Assembly: GCF_008704935.1 (NCBI RefSeq) | Contig: NZ_CP023692.1 | Coordinates: forward strand, 1,116,001 to 1,180,000 | Length of the DNA: 64,000 nt | Direction of reading: 5' to 3' | From: Streptomyces vinaceus | GTDB taxonomy: Bacteria > Actinomycetota > Actinomycetes > Streptomycetales > Streptomycetaceae | Shown here: positions 44,130 to 52,740 of the stretch, piece by piece | How the letters are laid out: every line of letters starts with the position of its first letter | Numbering within the stretch: the first letter of the stretch is position 1 | Position numbers and translations under genes: made by a program | Notes under the pieces: generated by a model | What the model was told of the DNA's origin: nothing | What the model saw: the letters and a program-made list of their open reading frames with translations, nothing else | The model's database searches: none

Positions 44130-45344
44130 CTACCTGGCCATCGTCAGGCCGTCCTTGGCCGCGCCGCGGCCGAGGACGGCCTCGCGGATCTCGCTCTGGG
44201 CGCTCTCGTACTCCTCGTCGCCCGGGTCCTGGGCGAGGGCGGCCGGCAGGTTGACGACCTTCCCGGCCGACAGGTCCATCATCTGCGGGACGAACTCGGC
44301 CTTGGTGACCTGCCAGCGGCCGCCCGCGGCGGCCGGCGGGGCGAAGGTGAAGCGGCCGATCGAGCCGTAGTTGCCGCGCATGTCCCGGGCGCCGGAGTAG
44401 TTGAACATCTCGCCGGCGACCTGGTCACCCATGCCGTAGACGATCCAGGTCCCGTTGACCTTCTCGTACGCCTGCGGGATGTGCGCGTGGGTGCCCAGGA
44501 TCATGTCGATGTCGGGGCGTCCGCCGGTCTGCGAGGCGGTCAGCTCCTTGCCGAGCGAGAGCTGCTTCTCGTCCGGTTCGGTCTGCCATTCGGTGCCCCA
44601 GTGCACGCTGACGAGGACCACGTCCGCGCCCGCCTTCCGGGCCGCCCGCGCATCCGCGACGATCTTGTCCTTCTCCATCAGGTTGACGGCCCACGGCTGG
44701 CCCTCGGGCATCGGGTAGCCGTTCGTGTCGTACGTGTACGCCAGGTGCGCGACCTTCGCCGAGCCTGCCGTGTACATGGTCGGTGTGGCCGCCTCGGCCG
44801 CCGTACGGGCCGAGCCGGCGTGCTTCAGCCCGGCCTCGTCGAACTTGTCCAGGGTGCGCTTCAGCCCCTCGGAACCGGCGTCCAGGGTGTGGTTCGAGGC
44901 CGTGGAGCAGCCGTCGTACCCGGCGTCCTTGAGTCCGTCGGCCACCTCCGGCGGGGACTGGAAGGCCGGGTAGCCGGTGAACGGGCCGCCGTCCTCGCCG
45001 TACACGGTCTCCATGTGGCACAGGGCCAGGTCGGCGGCCGAGACCACCGGCTTGACCAGGGAGAACATCGGCCTGAAGTCGTGGCCGTCGCCTCCCGCGT
45101 CCGCCGCCGCCCGCTTGATGACCGATTCGTGGGGCAGTACGTCGCCGGAGGCGACCAGCGTGAAGCCCTTGGCGGCGGTGGCGGCCGGGGGCGAGTTGCC
45201 CCCGGAGCCGGTGGACGGGGCGGGGGCGCGGGAGTTGCCGAGGCGGGCGGGCGCGGGGTCCTTGCCGGAGGAACAGGCCGCAGCGGCCACGGCCAGCAAG
45301 GCAGCCGACAGGAGCGCGAGGGCCTGCCGGGTGTGCTTGGTCAT
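44130..45344 (-). CDS. CapA family lipoprotein (poly-gamma-glutamate synthesis-type)
   Basis: 404-residue exported protein. Lipobox AAAAC (Cys24). The CapA metallophosphoesterase-like domain begins at FTLVASGDVLPHESVIKRAA (about residue 60) and includes LALCHMETVYG, CSTASNHTLDAGSEGL, VHWGTEWQ and DMILGTHAHIPQAYEKVNGTWIVYGMGDQVAG, with the Asp/His metal ligands of calcineurin-like enzymes. CapA works in capsular polyglutamate export in bacilli, but no CapB or CapC gene is here, so an unlinked wall role is more likely. Upstream there is a TAGTC-G-GACTA dyad at 45361-45371. Confidence 0.92.
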   Translation of the reverse strand: MTKHTRQALALLSAALLAVAAAACSSGKDPAPARLGNSRAPAPSTGSGGNSPPAATAAKGFTLVASGDVLPHESVIKRAAADAGGDGHDFRPMFSLVKPVVSAADLALCHMETVYGEDGGPFTGYPAFQSPPEVADGLKDAGYDGCSTASNHTLDAGSEGLKRTLDKFDEAGLKHAGSARTAAEAATPTMYTAGSAKVAHLAYTYDTNGYPMPEGQPWAVNLMEKDKIVADARAARKAGADVVLVSVHWGTEWQTEPDEKQLSLGKELTASQTGGRPDIDMILGTHAHIPQAYEKVNGTWIVYGMGDQVAGEMFNYSGARDMRGNYGSIGRFTFAPPAAAGGRWQVTKAEFVPQMMDLSAGKVVNLPAALAQDPGDEEYESAQSEIREAVLGRGAAKDGLTMAR

Positions 45345-45360
45345 CTGAGCCAGCTCTCAT

Positions 45361-45371
45361 TAGTCGGACTA
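45361..45371. promoter_or_regulatory. Short dyad upstream of capA
   Basis: TAGTC-G-GACTA, 17 bases before the capA start within an A+T-rich patch; the remaining 250 bases to the ECF sigma gene are GC-rich with no further clear signal or ORF. Confidence 0.35.
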
Positions 45372-45621
45372 TCTGACCATCTGTAATTCATAGAGGGGGA
45401 CGTCACCAGTCGGCCGTCGGCTCCACGGGGCGCCCTCGCGGCACCGGCCCTCACCCGGGTGGCCGTTCGCCGCGCCGCTCGACCGTTCACCGCCGGGCGC
45501 GGCCGCCCACCGGATGACCTGGGCGCTTGGGCGCAACGGCCGGACCGGACGGTTCCCGGGGCGCTCCGTGCAGGTGAGGGTGGGTGCGTCGGAGCCGAAC
45601 GGACCCAGGAAGGAGCCACTC

Positions 45622-46161
45622 GTGCCCCTCTCCCCCACCCTCCCGCGCACGGACCCCGAGGCGCTGGCCGAACTCCAGCGCGACCACGGGCGGGCCCTGT
45701 TCGGCTTCCTCCTCGGGCTCACGGCCGGGGACGCGCAGCGCGCCGAGGACCTCGTACAGGAGACGCTGGTGCGCGCGTGGCAGCACCCCGAGGTCCTTGA
45801 GAGCGCTCACGAATCCATGCGGCCCTGGCTGTTCACGGTGGCGCGCCGGCTCGCGATCGACGCCCGCCGGGCGCGGCTGTCGCGCCCCCAGGAGGTGGAC
45901 CCGCAGGGGCTGGAGCAGGCGCCCGCGCCCGAGGACGCGGTGGCCGGTTCGGTCACGGCGATCGACGTCCGGCGGGCGGTGGGCTCGCTCGGTCCGGAGC
46001 ACCGCGAGGTGCTCATGCAGGTCTACTTCCAGGACCGCTCGGTGGCCGAAGCCGCGGCGGAGCTCGGAATTCCGGCCGGAACCGTCAAATCCCGTACGTA
46101 CTACGCCCTGCGCGCCCTGAGGAAGGGGCTCCAGGGATACGGGTACGGCCTCGGCGCCTGA
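45622..46161 (+). CDS. ECF RNA polymerase sigma factor
   Basis: 179-residue sigma factor. Region 2 (LQRDHGRALFGFLLGLTAGDAQRAEDLVQETLVRAWQHPE, RPWLFTVARRLAIDARRAR) and region 4 (AVGSLGPEHREVLMQVYFQDRSVAEAAAELGIPAGTVKSRTYYALRALRKGL). GTG 45622 has AAGGAG seven bases upstream; a longer frame from 45514 has no such site. No anti-sigma gene is adjacent: the next protein lacks the HxxxCxxC zinc motif and membrane helix. The ECF group could not be decided (similar in form to SigL/ECF39-like factors). Confidence 0.92.
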   Translation: MPLSPTLPRTDPEALAELQRDHGRALFGFLLGLTAGDAQRAEDLVQETLVRAWQHPEVLESAHESMRPWLFTVARRLAIDARRARLSRPQEVDPQGLEQAPAPEDAVAGSVTAIDVRRAVGSLGPEHREVLMQVYFQDRSVAEAAAELGIPAGTVKSRTYYALRALRKGLQGYGYGLGA

Positions 46162-46311
46162 ACGAACCGAATGCACGCGGATCGGACACAAAACGCATCG
46201 AAATCGGCCTCAGAGCGTTCAAGTTGGGTAAACATTCCCCGTTCCGCGCGTCGCTCGGTGAAGGCTCATGGCTGACGACGGGAAGCTCGACGCGCGGGAG
46301 AAGGTGGAACG

Positions 46312-46827
46312 GTGCAGCCCGAGGGTACGAACGGCACCAGTGACGGCGGGCTCGCGGTGCCCATGGCATGGCTCTACGCCGAGTACATCGCCGACGAACT
46401 GCTGCGCACGGGCCGGCTGATCCCGGTCAGTACCCTGGAATTCCGCGCCGGGCGGGACACGCTCGCGCTGACGATCTACCTCTCCGACGCGGCCGGCGAA
46501 CTCTCCGGGATCCGGGTGGTGTCGCAGCTCGACGAATGGCTGTCGCTGACGGCGTACGGGCACCCCTGGCGCGACTGGGTGGACACCCGGTTCCTGGCGC
46601 TGGGCGAGGAGGCCAGGGAGCGCGGCGGCGGCGAGGCCCCGGACCTGGAACTGGCCCGGGCGGCCTGGCGCTGGCTGGACCGCACCGAACTGTTCGCCAC
46701 CAACCTGGACCCGGCCCGGCCCGGCTACGCCGACACCCCGCCGGCGCTCGACGAGAACGCGCGGGTGTGGACGCCGGCCTGGCAACTCGGCCTGCCCCTG
46801 GGCCATTTGGCCATGCACCTCTTCTGA
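46312..46827 (+). CDS. Conserved hypothetical protein downstream of ECF sigma
   Basis: 171-residue soluble protein that I do not recognise. Features: VPMAWLYAEYIADELLRTGRLIPVSTLEFRAG, LALTIYLSDAAGELSGIRVVSQL, DEWLSLTAYGHPWRDWVDTRFL, then an Arg/Gly/Glu loop and a C-terminal part rich in aromatic and Leu residues. No signal, helix bundle or cysteines. GTG 46312 with GAGAAGG upstream. A 150-base gap with an A+T-rich patch separates it from the sigma gene, so it probably has its own promoter. A role linked to the sigma factor is only a guess from position. Confidence 0.75.
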   Translation: MQPEGTNGTSDGGLAVPMAWLYAEYIADELLRTGRLIPVSTLEFRAGRDTLALTIYLSDAAGELSGIRVVSQLDEWLSLTAYGHPWRDWVDTRFLALGEEARERGGGEAPDLELARAAWRWLDRTELFATNLDPARPGYADTPPALDENARVWTPAWQLGLPLGHLAMHLF

Positions 46828-46846
46828 GGGAACCCCCCGGGAAGGA

Positions 46847-47278
46847 TCAGCCGGGCGGCCGGTAGGGGCCCGGCGCCTCGGCCGGATCCATCACCAGCCC
46901 GGTGAAATCGGCCTCGTTGCGCTCGGCCCGGGTGACGTACCACCGGGCGATCAGCCACATCACCGGGTACGCGACCAGGCCGAGCGTCACCCAGACCAGC
47001 GGACCCGAAGCCGAGCGCGACAGCCTGAACAGCACCGGCAGCGTCCCGACGAGCAGCGCGAGGACACCCAGCGCGCCCAGCCCCGCCCGGAGCTGGCTGC
47101 GCATCAGGGCCCGGACGTACGTGGCGCCCAGAGTGGTCTGCTCGGAGATCTCCGAGCGGGCCGGGGTGTGCGCGGGCGGGCGGCGGCGGGCGGCGCGGGG
47201 CACCCCCGTGACGACCTCGCGCCGGGGCGGCGGCAGGGGGTGCGGCTGCTGCGGGTGCGGCTGCTGCGGGTCGGCCAT
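46847..47278 (-). CDS. Small two-helix membrane protein, symporter-partner type
   Basis: 143-residue protein: a Pro/Gln-rich cytosolic N-terminus (PQQPHPQQPHPLPPPRRE), then SEISEQTTLGATYVRALMRSQLRAGLGALGVLALLVGTLPVLF (helix 1), LVWVTLGLVAYPVMWLIARWYV (helix 2) and RAERNEADFTGLVMDPAE. This pattern resembles the small protein coded just ahead of actinobacterial sodium:solute symporters; no symporter gene is adjacent, so it looks like an orphan. Ends 20 bases from the convergent 46312 gene. Family assignment is from memory of the pattern. Confidence 0.7.
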   Translation of the reverse strand: MADPQQPHPQQPHPLPPPRREVVTGVPRAARRRPPAHTPARSEISEQTTLGATYVRALMRSQLRAGLGALGVLALLVGTLPVLFRLSRSASGPLVWVTLGLVAYPVMWLIARWYVTRAERNEADFTGLVMDPAEAPGPYRPPG

Positions 47279-47304
47279 GGGGCCGGAGTCTACGCAGGCG
47301 CGGG

Positions 47305-48165
47305 TCATTTGAGGAGGCGGGAGAGCCTGCGGTCGGCGAGCGGCTTTCCCCCCGTCTGGCAGGTCGGGCAGTACTGGAGCGAGGAGTCGGCGAACGACAC
47401 CGAGCGGACGGTGTCCCCGCACACCGGGCAGGGCTCCCCGTCCCGGCCGTGCACGCGCAGCCCGCTCTTCTTCTCGGCCTTGAGGTTCCCGGCGGCCACC
47501 CCGTGCGCCCGCTCGACGGCCTCGGCCAGGGTCCGCCGGACAGCCTCGTACAGGTGGGTGACCTGCTCCTCGTCGAAGGAGGCGGCCAGTTTGAAGGGAG
47601 AGACCTTCGCGGCGTGCAGGATCTCGTCGCTGTACGCGTTCCCGATGCCCGCGACGACGCTCTGGTCGCGCAGCACCCCCTTGATCTGCCGCCGCTCCCC
47701 CGCGAGCAGCGCGGCGAACGCGTCCCGGTCGAAGGCGTCGGCGAGCGGGTCGGGGCCGAGGCGCGCGATGCCGGGCACCTCCAGGGGGTCGCGCACCACG
47801 TACACGGCCAGGCGCTTTTGCGTCCCGGCCTCGGTGAGGTCGAAGCCGCCGCCGCCCTCCAGGGCGACGCGGAGGGCGAGCGGCCCCTTGCCCGGGCGCG
47901 GAGGCTTGTCGGGCAGGGCGTCCTGCCAGCGCAGCCAGCCGGCCCGGGCCAGGTGGGTGACGAGGTGGAGCTCGCCGATCCGGATCGCCAGGAACTTCCC
48001 GTGGCGGGCGGTGGCCCCGGCCTGCTGCCCTTCGAGGGCGCCGAGCGGCGGATCGTACGTCTTGAGCACGCTGACGGCGAGCGGGAGGACGCGCTCCACC
48101 ACCCGCCCGGCGAGGTGTTCGTCGAGGAACTCCCGCAGGGCCTCGACCTCGGGCAACTCGGGCAT
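47305..48165 (-). CDS. Fpg/Nei family DNA glycosylase
   Basis: 286-residue base-excision enzyme. The catalytic N-terminal PELPEVE (Pro2 nucleophile, Glu3) is exact; the helix-two-turn-helix is in LLAGERRQIKGVLRDQSVVAGIGNAYSDEILHAAKVSPF with the conserved Lys and Asn; the zinc finger is CPVCGDTV ... CPTCQTGG near the C-terminus. It should remove oxidised purines or pyrimidines and cleave the abasic site. Streptomycetes have several paralogues; which substrate this one prefers is not readable. Faces the SpoIIE gene on the same strand. Confidence 0.95.
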   Translation of the reverse strand: MPELPEVEALREFLDEHLAGRVVERVLPLAVSVLKTYDPPLGALEGQQAGATARHGKFLAIRIGELHLVTHLARAGWLRWQDALPDKPPRPGKGPLALRVALEGGGGFDLTEAGTQKRLAVYVVRDPLEVPGIARLGPDPLADAFDRDAFAALLAGERRQIKGVLRDQSVVAGIGNAYSDEILHAAKVSPFKLAASFDEEQVTHLYEAVRRTLAEAVERAHGVAAGNLKAEKKSGLRVHGRDGEPCPVCGDTVRSVSFADSSLQYCPTCQTGGKPLADRRLSRLLK

Positions 48166-48213
48166 ACCCCCACCCTCTCCCGCCGGGCGCGCCCCGGCTA
48201 CCCGGGCGCGGGC

Positions 48214-50259
48214 TCAGGGCATCACGAACTCGCACCAGACGCATTTGCCGCCGCCCCGGGGTTCCACGCCCCAGACGTCCGCCAGGCGGTCCACCAGCAT
48301 CAGGCCGCGGCCCGAGACTCCGGATTCGCCCGCCTCGCGGCGGCGCGGGAGGGCGCTGGAACGGTCCTCGACCTCGACGCGAAGGCGGCGTTCGTGGCCC
48401 GCGAGGACCCGGAGGGTCACGATGGCCGGGCCCTCCGTGTGCATCAGGGCGTTCACGATGAGCTCGTCCGCGACGAGTTCTATCTCGTCGGCCCGCTCCC
48501 GCGCGCCCCACGCCCGCACCGCCGCGCCGATCATGTGGCGGGCCGCGACCAGGGCTTCCGGGTCCCCGGGGGCCACGTGCTGCTGGAGGCGGCCGCCGCC
48601 CTGCGGGGCCTCCTTCGCCTGGCGGCGCAGCAGGAGCAGCGCCATGTCGTCGTCGCCGCCGCGCTCGTCGACCACTCCGCACAGCCGGTCGGCCAGCCGC
48701 GCGAGGTCGGCCGGACCGCTGCGGATCAGCGCGGTGAGGAGCTGGATCCCGTCGTCGAGGTCCGCGCCGGGGTGTTCCACGAGGCCGTCGGTGCACAGCA
48801 CGAGGGTCTCCCCCGGGTCCAGTTCCACGGTGGTCACCGGGTACTCCAGGCGGCCGAACTCCGCCGACAGGCCCAGCGGCATCCCGCCCTCCACCGTGAG
48901 GCGCCGGCAGTCCCCGTCCCGGGTGCGCAGCAGCGGGTCGATGTGCCCGGCGCGGACCACTTGCAGGACGCCCGTCGAGAGGTCGGCCTCGACGTAGGTG
49001 CAGGTCGCGAAGCGGTCGGTGTCCAGCTCGTGCAGGAAGACGGAGGCCCGGGCCATGACCGTGCCCGGCGCGTGCCCTTCGGCCGCGTACGCGCGCAGCA
49101 CGATCCGCAGCTGGCCCATGACCGCCGCCGCGTGCGTGTCGTGGCCCTGGACGTCGCCGATGACGGCCCCGACCCGGCCGCCGGGCAGCGGGACGACGTC
49201 GTACCAGTCGCCGCCGATGTCCTGGCCCATCCGGGCGGAGCGGTACCGTACGGCGATCTCCGCGCCCGGCACGGACGGGATCCGGCGCGGGAGCATCGCC
49301 TGCTGGAGGCCTTCCGCCAGGTCGTGCTCCTGCTCCAGCAGCATCGCCCGCTGCAGGCTCTGCGCGATGCTGCTGCCCAGGGCGATCAGCAGGTTCCGCT
49401 CGTCCTGGGTGAAGCCGTCCTTGTCCTGGTAGAGCAGGCCGATGGCGCCGATCGGGCGGGCCTGGGCGATCAGCGGCAGGTAGGCGGCCGCCGAGATCTC
49501 CATGTACGAGATCTTCGCCCAGAGGTCGGGGTAGCCCTCGGCGAACTCCTGCGCGGAGTCGAGGAACCGCGGCTGGAGCGAGCGCACGACCTCGCTCATC
49601 GGGTACTGCTCGTCGATCCGGGTGTAGCGGGTGCCGGGGACGAAACTGTCCTCCGGCCCCTCGGCCACGAGGTGGATCCGCCCGGCCTCGACCAGACCCA
49701 TCACCATGCCCATCGAGCCGAGCCGCTCCAGGCCGTGCGCGTCGCCGATGACGTCGATGACGTCCCGAACGGTGCGGGCGTGCGCGAGGGCGGCGGTGGT
49801 GCTCTCGACCACCGAGGTCTGGCGGCGCCGCTCCTCGTCGAGACCGAGGCGCTCCGCCGAGTGGCTGAGCTCCTCGGTCGCGTCGCGGACGATGCCGATG
49901 ACGCGGAACGGGCGGCCGTCGGCGCCGCGCATGACGCGGCCCTGGGTGTGGGTCCAGCGCAGCCGCCCGTCCTGGGTGCGGATCCGGAAGTACGCGCCGT
50001 AGCTGTCCTCGCCGCTCTTGAGGACGCTGGAGACGAGCGCGTCCAGCCGGGTCGCCTCGGCGGGCGGGACGCGCGGGCCCAGGGACTCGGGCCGGCCGTC
50101 GTACTCCCCGGGCATCATGTCGTACACGTCGAGGGCCGCTGCGTCCATGTGCAGGAGACCGGTCTCCAGGTCCCAGTCGAAACTGCCCATGCGGTTCAGC
50201 GAGAGCGACCGGTCCGGGTGTGCGGGCCAGTCGTCCGGCAGCGATACGGTGGTCGGCAC
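48214..50259 (-). CDS. SpoIIE-family serine phosphatase with PAS, GAF and HATPase domains
   Basis: 681-residue regulator. PAS domain at about 20-135 (NRMGSFDWDLETGLLHMDAAALDVYDMMPG to FRVIGIVRDATEEL), GAF at about 160-320 (VVESTTAALAHARTVRDVIDVIGD to AIGLLYQDKDGFTQDERNLLIALG), PP2C-type SpoIIE phosphatase at about 350-555 with metal motifs MGQDIGGDWYDV, IGDVQGHD and LCTDGLVEHPG and DDDMALLLLR, and a C-terminal RsbW-like HATPase_c (about 560-680: VADELIVNALMHTEGP and GRGLMLVDRLADVWGV). Combining phosphatase and anti-sigma kinase in one protein is common in Streptomyces SigB-type partner switching. GTG 50259 is chosen. Confidence 0.94.
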   Translation of the reverse strand: MPTTVSLPDDWPAHPDRSLSLNRMGSFDWDLETGLLHMDAAALDVYDMMPGEYDGRPESLGPRVPPAEATRLDALVSSVLKSGEDSYGAYFRIRTQDGRLRWTHTQGRVMRGADGRPFRVIGIVRDATEELSHSAERLGLDEERRRQTSVVESTTAALAHARTVRDVIDVIGDAHGLERLGSMGMVMGLVEAGRIHLVAEGPEDSFVPGTRYTRIDEQYPMSEVVRSLQPRFLDSAQEFAEGYPDLWAKISYMEISAAAYLPLIAQARPIGAIGLLYQDKDGFTQDERNLLIALGSSIAQSLQRAMLLEQEHDLAEGLQQAMLPRRIPSVPGAEIAVRYRSARMGQDIGGDWYDVVPLPGGRVGAVIGDVQGHDTHAAAVMGQLRIVLRAYAAEGHAPGTVMARASVFLHELDTDRFATCTYVEADLSTGVLQVVRAGHIDPLLRTRDGDCRRLTVEGGMPLGLSAEFGRLEYPVTTVELDPGETLVLCTDGLVEHPGADLDDGIQLLTALIRSGPADLARLADRLCGVVDERGGDDDMALLLLRRQAKEAPQGGGRLQQHVAPGDPEALVAARHMIGAAVRAWGARERADEIELVADELIVNALMHTEGPAIVTLRVLAGHERRLRVEVEDRSSALPRRREAGESGVSGRGLMLVDRLADVWGVEPRGGGKCVWCEFVMP

Positions 50260-50284
50260 CGATCCACCATGACACACGGGCCGG

Positions 50285-51667
50285 TCAGGCGCTCCCCAAG
50301 GAACGGGCCGGGTTCGCGGGCGGTTGCTGCCGGTCGGGGCCGCCGAAGGGGTCGTACGGGGCGTCCTGGCCGGACGGGGCGAAGGGGTCGTCGCCACGGC
50401 CGAAGGGGTCGCCCTGGGTGAAGGGGTCCCCCTGCGCGAACGGGTCCCCCTGGTCGGGCTGGAGCGGCCGGGAGCCGTCGGCCTCCTGCGGGAGCCCCTG
50501 GTCCCCGAGGGCGTCCGGGGGTACGTCGCCCTGCTGGTTCGCGGGTGCGTCGGGCCGCGGGGCGGCCGGGGGCTGCCCGGGGCGCTGCTGCTGCGGGGCC
50601 GCCGGGGAAGGCTGGGCGGGCCGGTCCGGCCGCGCCTGCTGGTCCGGGGCTGCCTGCTGGTCCGGCCCGGCCTGCTCGCCGTGGGCCGGTACGCAGTCCG
50701 TGGCCTCGGGGGCCGGGAGCGCGCCGGGACCCGCCGGCGGCTTGGGCGGGGCCGGCGGGGCCGTTCTGGTCAGGCCGTTCGTCCCGGCGCCGGCGTCCGT
50801 CTCGGGCGGGGCGCACGGTTCGGGCGCGGCCGCCGCGGGCGGGGTCACGGGGCCGGTGGGGATGCCGTTCGCCGGGTCGAACGCGGGGACCTGCTGCGGG
50901 GTGGCGTCCTGGGCCCCGTCGTCGCCGGTCTTGCGCTCCATCCACGTGTTGTCGGCGATGTTGACGAGGACCAGGCTCTTGATCGGGTGCGGGGTCGGTT
51001 CGATGACGATGACCTGCTGGGCCTGGTAGCCGCTCCACTGCTCGCCCTTGAGCGCCGGGGAGCCCTTGGGAGCGCGCGGCGCCTGGAGCGGGTTTCCGCA
51101 GGCGCAGCGGACCCGGGGCATGCCGTGGTCGTCGACGAGGACGGCGGTGCCGGCCTGGAGGACGGACTGGAAGGCCTCGCCGCGACCCCCGCGGAAGGCG
51201 TGGTTGGTGACCCGGGTGTCGGCGCGGAGCACGACGGGGGTCAGGCCGCGCAGGAACTCGGGGAGCTTCGCCGTCTCGACGGAGACGGCCTCGGCGAAGG
51301 CCTTGGCCTTGGCGTCGTCCTCGGTGAGGGCGCGCAGCTGCTGTTCCACGTCGCAGCTGCCGAGCCGCTTGGTGCCGGCGTAGAGGCCGGGGGTGGCCGC
51401 GCCCACGGTCCGGATGCCCTGGCCGGCCGGGTTGGGCAGCGGAGGCTGCGCGGGGGCGGACTCGGCGGTCGCCGAGGAGGCGGTGAAGGGGTCGGGACCG
51501 GCCGTGCCCACGGGCTGGAGCAGGACCTCCTGGCTCTCCGGGCCAGCCGCGCTCTGCGGTTCCTCGGGAGCGCCGCACGCCGCGGCGAGCAGACCGAGGA
51601 GCGTGAAGAGGGCGGCGCGGACCGGTGTATGACGGCGTGGAGCCTGACGAGGTGTCGGTACGTGCAC
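50285..51667 (-). CDS. DUF6777 domain lipoprotein with repeat-rich tail
   Basis: 460-residue lipoprotein with lipobox LAAAC (Cys31). The conserved part (about 50-230) begins PVGTAGPDPFTASSATAES, includes GLYAGTKRLGSCDVEQQLRALT and ends VIVIEPTPHPIKSLVLVNIADNTWMERKTG; this is the DUF6777 pattern. Residues about 240-460 are disordered Pro/Gln/Ala sequence, with a tandem GDPF-x-QGDPF repeat (GDPFAQGDPFTQGDPFGRG) near 410-430. GTG 51667 has GGGAG six bases upstream. Extracytoplasmic role unknown; divergent from the YndJ operon. Confidence 0.82.
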   Translation of the reverse strand: MHVPTPRQAPRRHTPVRAALFTLLGLLAAACGAPEEPQSAAGPESQEVLLQPVGTAGPDPFTASSATAESAPAQPPLPNPAGQGIRTVGAATPGLYAGTKRLGSCDVEQQLRALTEDDAKAKAFAEAVSVETAKLPEFLRGLTPVVLRADTRVTNHAFRGGRGEAFQSVLQAGTAVLVDDHGMPRVRCACGNPLQAPRAPKGSPALKGEQWSGYQAQQVIVIEPTPHPIKSLVLVNIADNTWMERKTGDDGAQDATPQQVPAFDPANGIPTGPVTPPAAAAPEPCAPPETDAGAGTNGLTRTAPPAPPKPPAGPGALPAPEATDCVPAHGEQAGPDQQAAPDQQARPDRPAQPSPAAPQQQRPGQPPAAPRPDAPANQQGDVPPDALGDQGLPQEADGSRPLQPDQGDPFAQGDPFTQGDPFGRGDDPFAPSGQDAPYDPFGGPDRQQPPANPARSLGSA

Positions 51668-51784
51668 GTGAATCTCCCTTTCGCCCCGGTTGCTCCCTCC
51701 TGTCTGCCGCATCCCCGGGAGCACCGCAACCGGAGCGGCGCGCACGGGCGGGGGCGGAGCCGGCGGAATGCGGGGGGTGCGTCT

Positions 51785-51840
51785 TGAACATGTTCAAGGA
51801 ATCTCGTAAGGTCACGACCGTGAGTTGAACGCGTTCAAAG
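51785..51840 (+). promoter_or_regulatory. Twin-palindrome promoter of the yndJ operon
   Basis: CTTGAACATGTTCAAG (51785-51800) and TTGAACGCGTTCAA (51827-51840) share TTGAAC-NN-GTTCAA; centres are 41 bases apart. TTGAAC 51786-51791 also fits a -35 and TAAGGT 51809-51814 a -10, with a 17-base spacer. So one operator covers the -35 and the other lies just after the start site: a clear repressor architecture, typical of TetR proteins. Confidence 0.75.
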
Positions 51841-51870
51841 CGTTCGGCCGCGCGCGGAGGGGAGTCCACG

Positions 51871-52740
51871 GTGACGGTACTGGTGCATCTGATCGTCACC
51901 CTGGGCATGCTCTACGTGATCCCCGCGGGCCTGCGCCTGATCGACCCGGTGGCCCTGCGCGGCACCGCCCGGATCTGGCCGCTGCTCGCGGCCCCCGGGG
52001 CCGTGTGCCTCTGGCTGCCGCGCGGCGCGATGGCCACGGTGCTCGCCGCGCTCTACGCCGCCGCCACCCTCTCCCTCGTGGCGCGGGCCGCGGTCCGGCT
52101 GCTGCGCACCGTGCGGAGTCCGGCCGCCGGAGCCGGTCCCCTCGCCCCGGCCGAGGCCGCGGTGCTCACGGCGCTGCTCGCGCCCTCGGTCGCCGGGACC
52201 GCCCTCGTCGCCGAACGCGCCGGGTACCGGCTGTTCGGCTTCGACCTGGACGTCCTGGCCCTGACCGTGCCGCACTTCCACTTCGCCGGGTTCACCGCCG
52301 CCCTGGTCGCCGGGCTCGTCTGCCGGGCCACCAGGGCGGTACCCGGCTCCGGCGCCCTGGCGCGCTGGGCCGCGTACAGCGTCCCCGGCGGGACCCTGCT
52401 GGTCCTGCTCGGCTACTTCGTGGACGACTGGGCGGAGCTGGCCGGCGCGGTGGTGCTGACCGGCGGGATGTGGGCCGTGGCGCTGCTGACCTGGCGGGAT
52501 GTACGGCCGGGCGCCCGCGACCGCACCACCGGGGCGCTGCTGGCGACCTCGGCCGCCGCACTGGTGGCCACCATGCTGCTCGCCCTGTGGTGGGCGCTCG
52601 GAGAGGCCACCGGCCTCGTGCACCCCACCTTGACCTGGATGGCCGCGACCCACGGTCTCGGCAACGCGCTCGGCTTCGCCCTGTGCTCACTGCTGGCCTG
52701 GCGCCGGCTGACCCTCGACCGAACGGAGACCACGCCGTGA
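51871..52740 (+). CDS. YndJ-family membrane protein
   Basis: 289-residue polytopic protein with eight or nine hydrophobic segments (for example VHLIVTLGMLYVIPAGL, WPLLAAPGAVCLWLP, ATVLAALYAAATLSLVAR, VLTALLAPSVAGTALVAE, HFHFAGFTAALVAGLV, GTLLVLLGYFVDDWAEL and LVATMLLALWWALG). HFHFAGF and THGLGNALGFALC are the conserved blocks of YndJ, found in sets with DUF1990 and related genes. GTG 51871 has GGAGGGG upstream; the frame overlaps DUF1990 by GTGA. Function unknown. Confidence 0.85.
   Translation: MTVLVHLIVTLGMLYVIPAGLRLIDPVALRGTARIWPLLAAPGAVCLWLPRGAMATVLAALYAAATLSLVARAAVRLLRTVRSPAAGAGPLAPAEAAVLTALLAPSVAGTALVAERAGYRLFGFDLDVLALTVPHFHFAGFTAALVAGLVCRATRAVPGSGALARWAAYSVPGGTLLVLLGYFVDDWAELAGAVVLTGGMWAVALLTWRDVRPGARDRTTGALLATSAAALVATMLLALWWALGEATGLVHPTLTWMAATHGLGNALGFALCSLLAWRRLTLDRTETTP

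Noticed and set aside
46847..50275. 1142-residue minus-strand frame through Fpg and SpoIIE genes
   Set aside because: Only the part from ATG 47278 to 46847 is a credible protein (two-helix membrane protein); the rest is an out-of-frame shadow of Fpg and the SpoIIE phosphatase.
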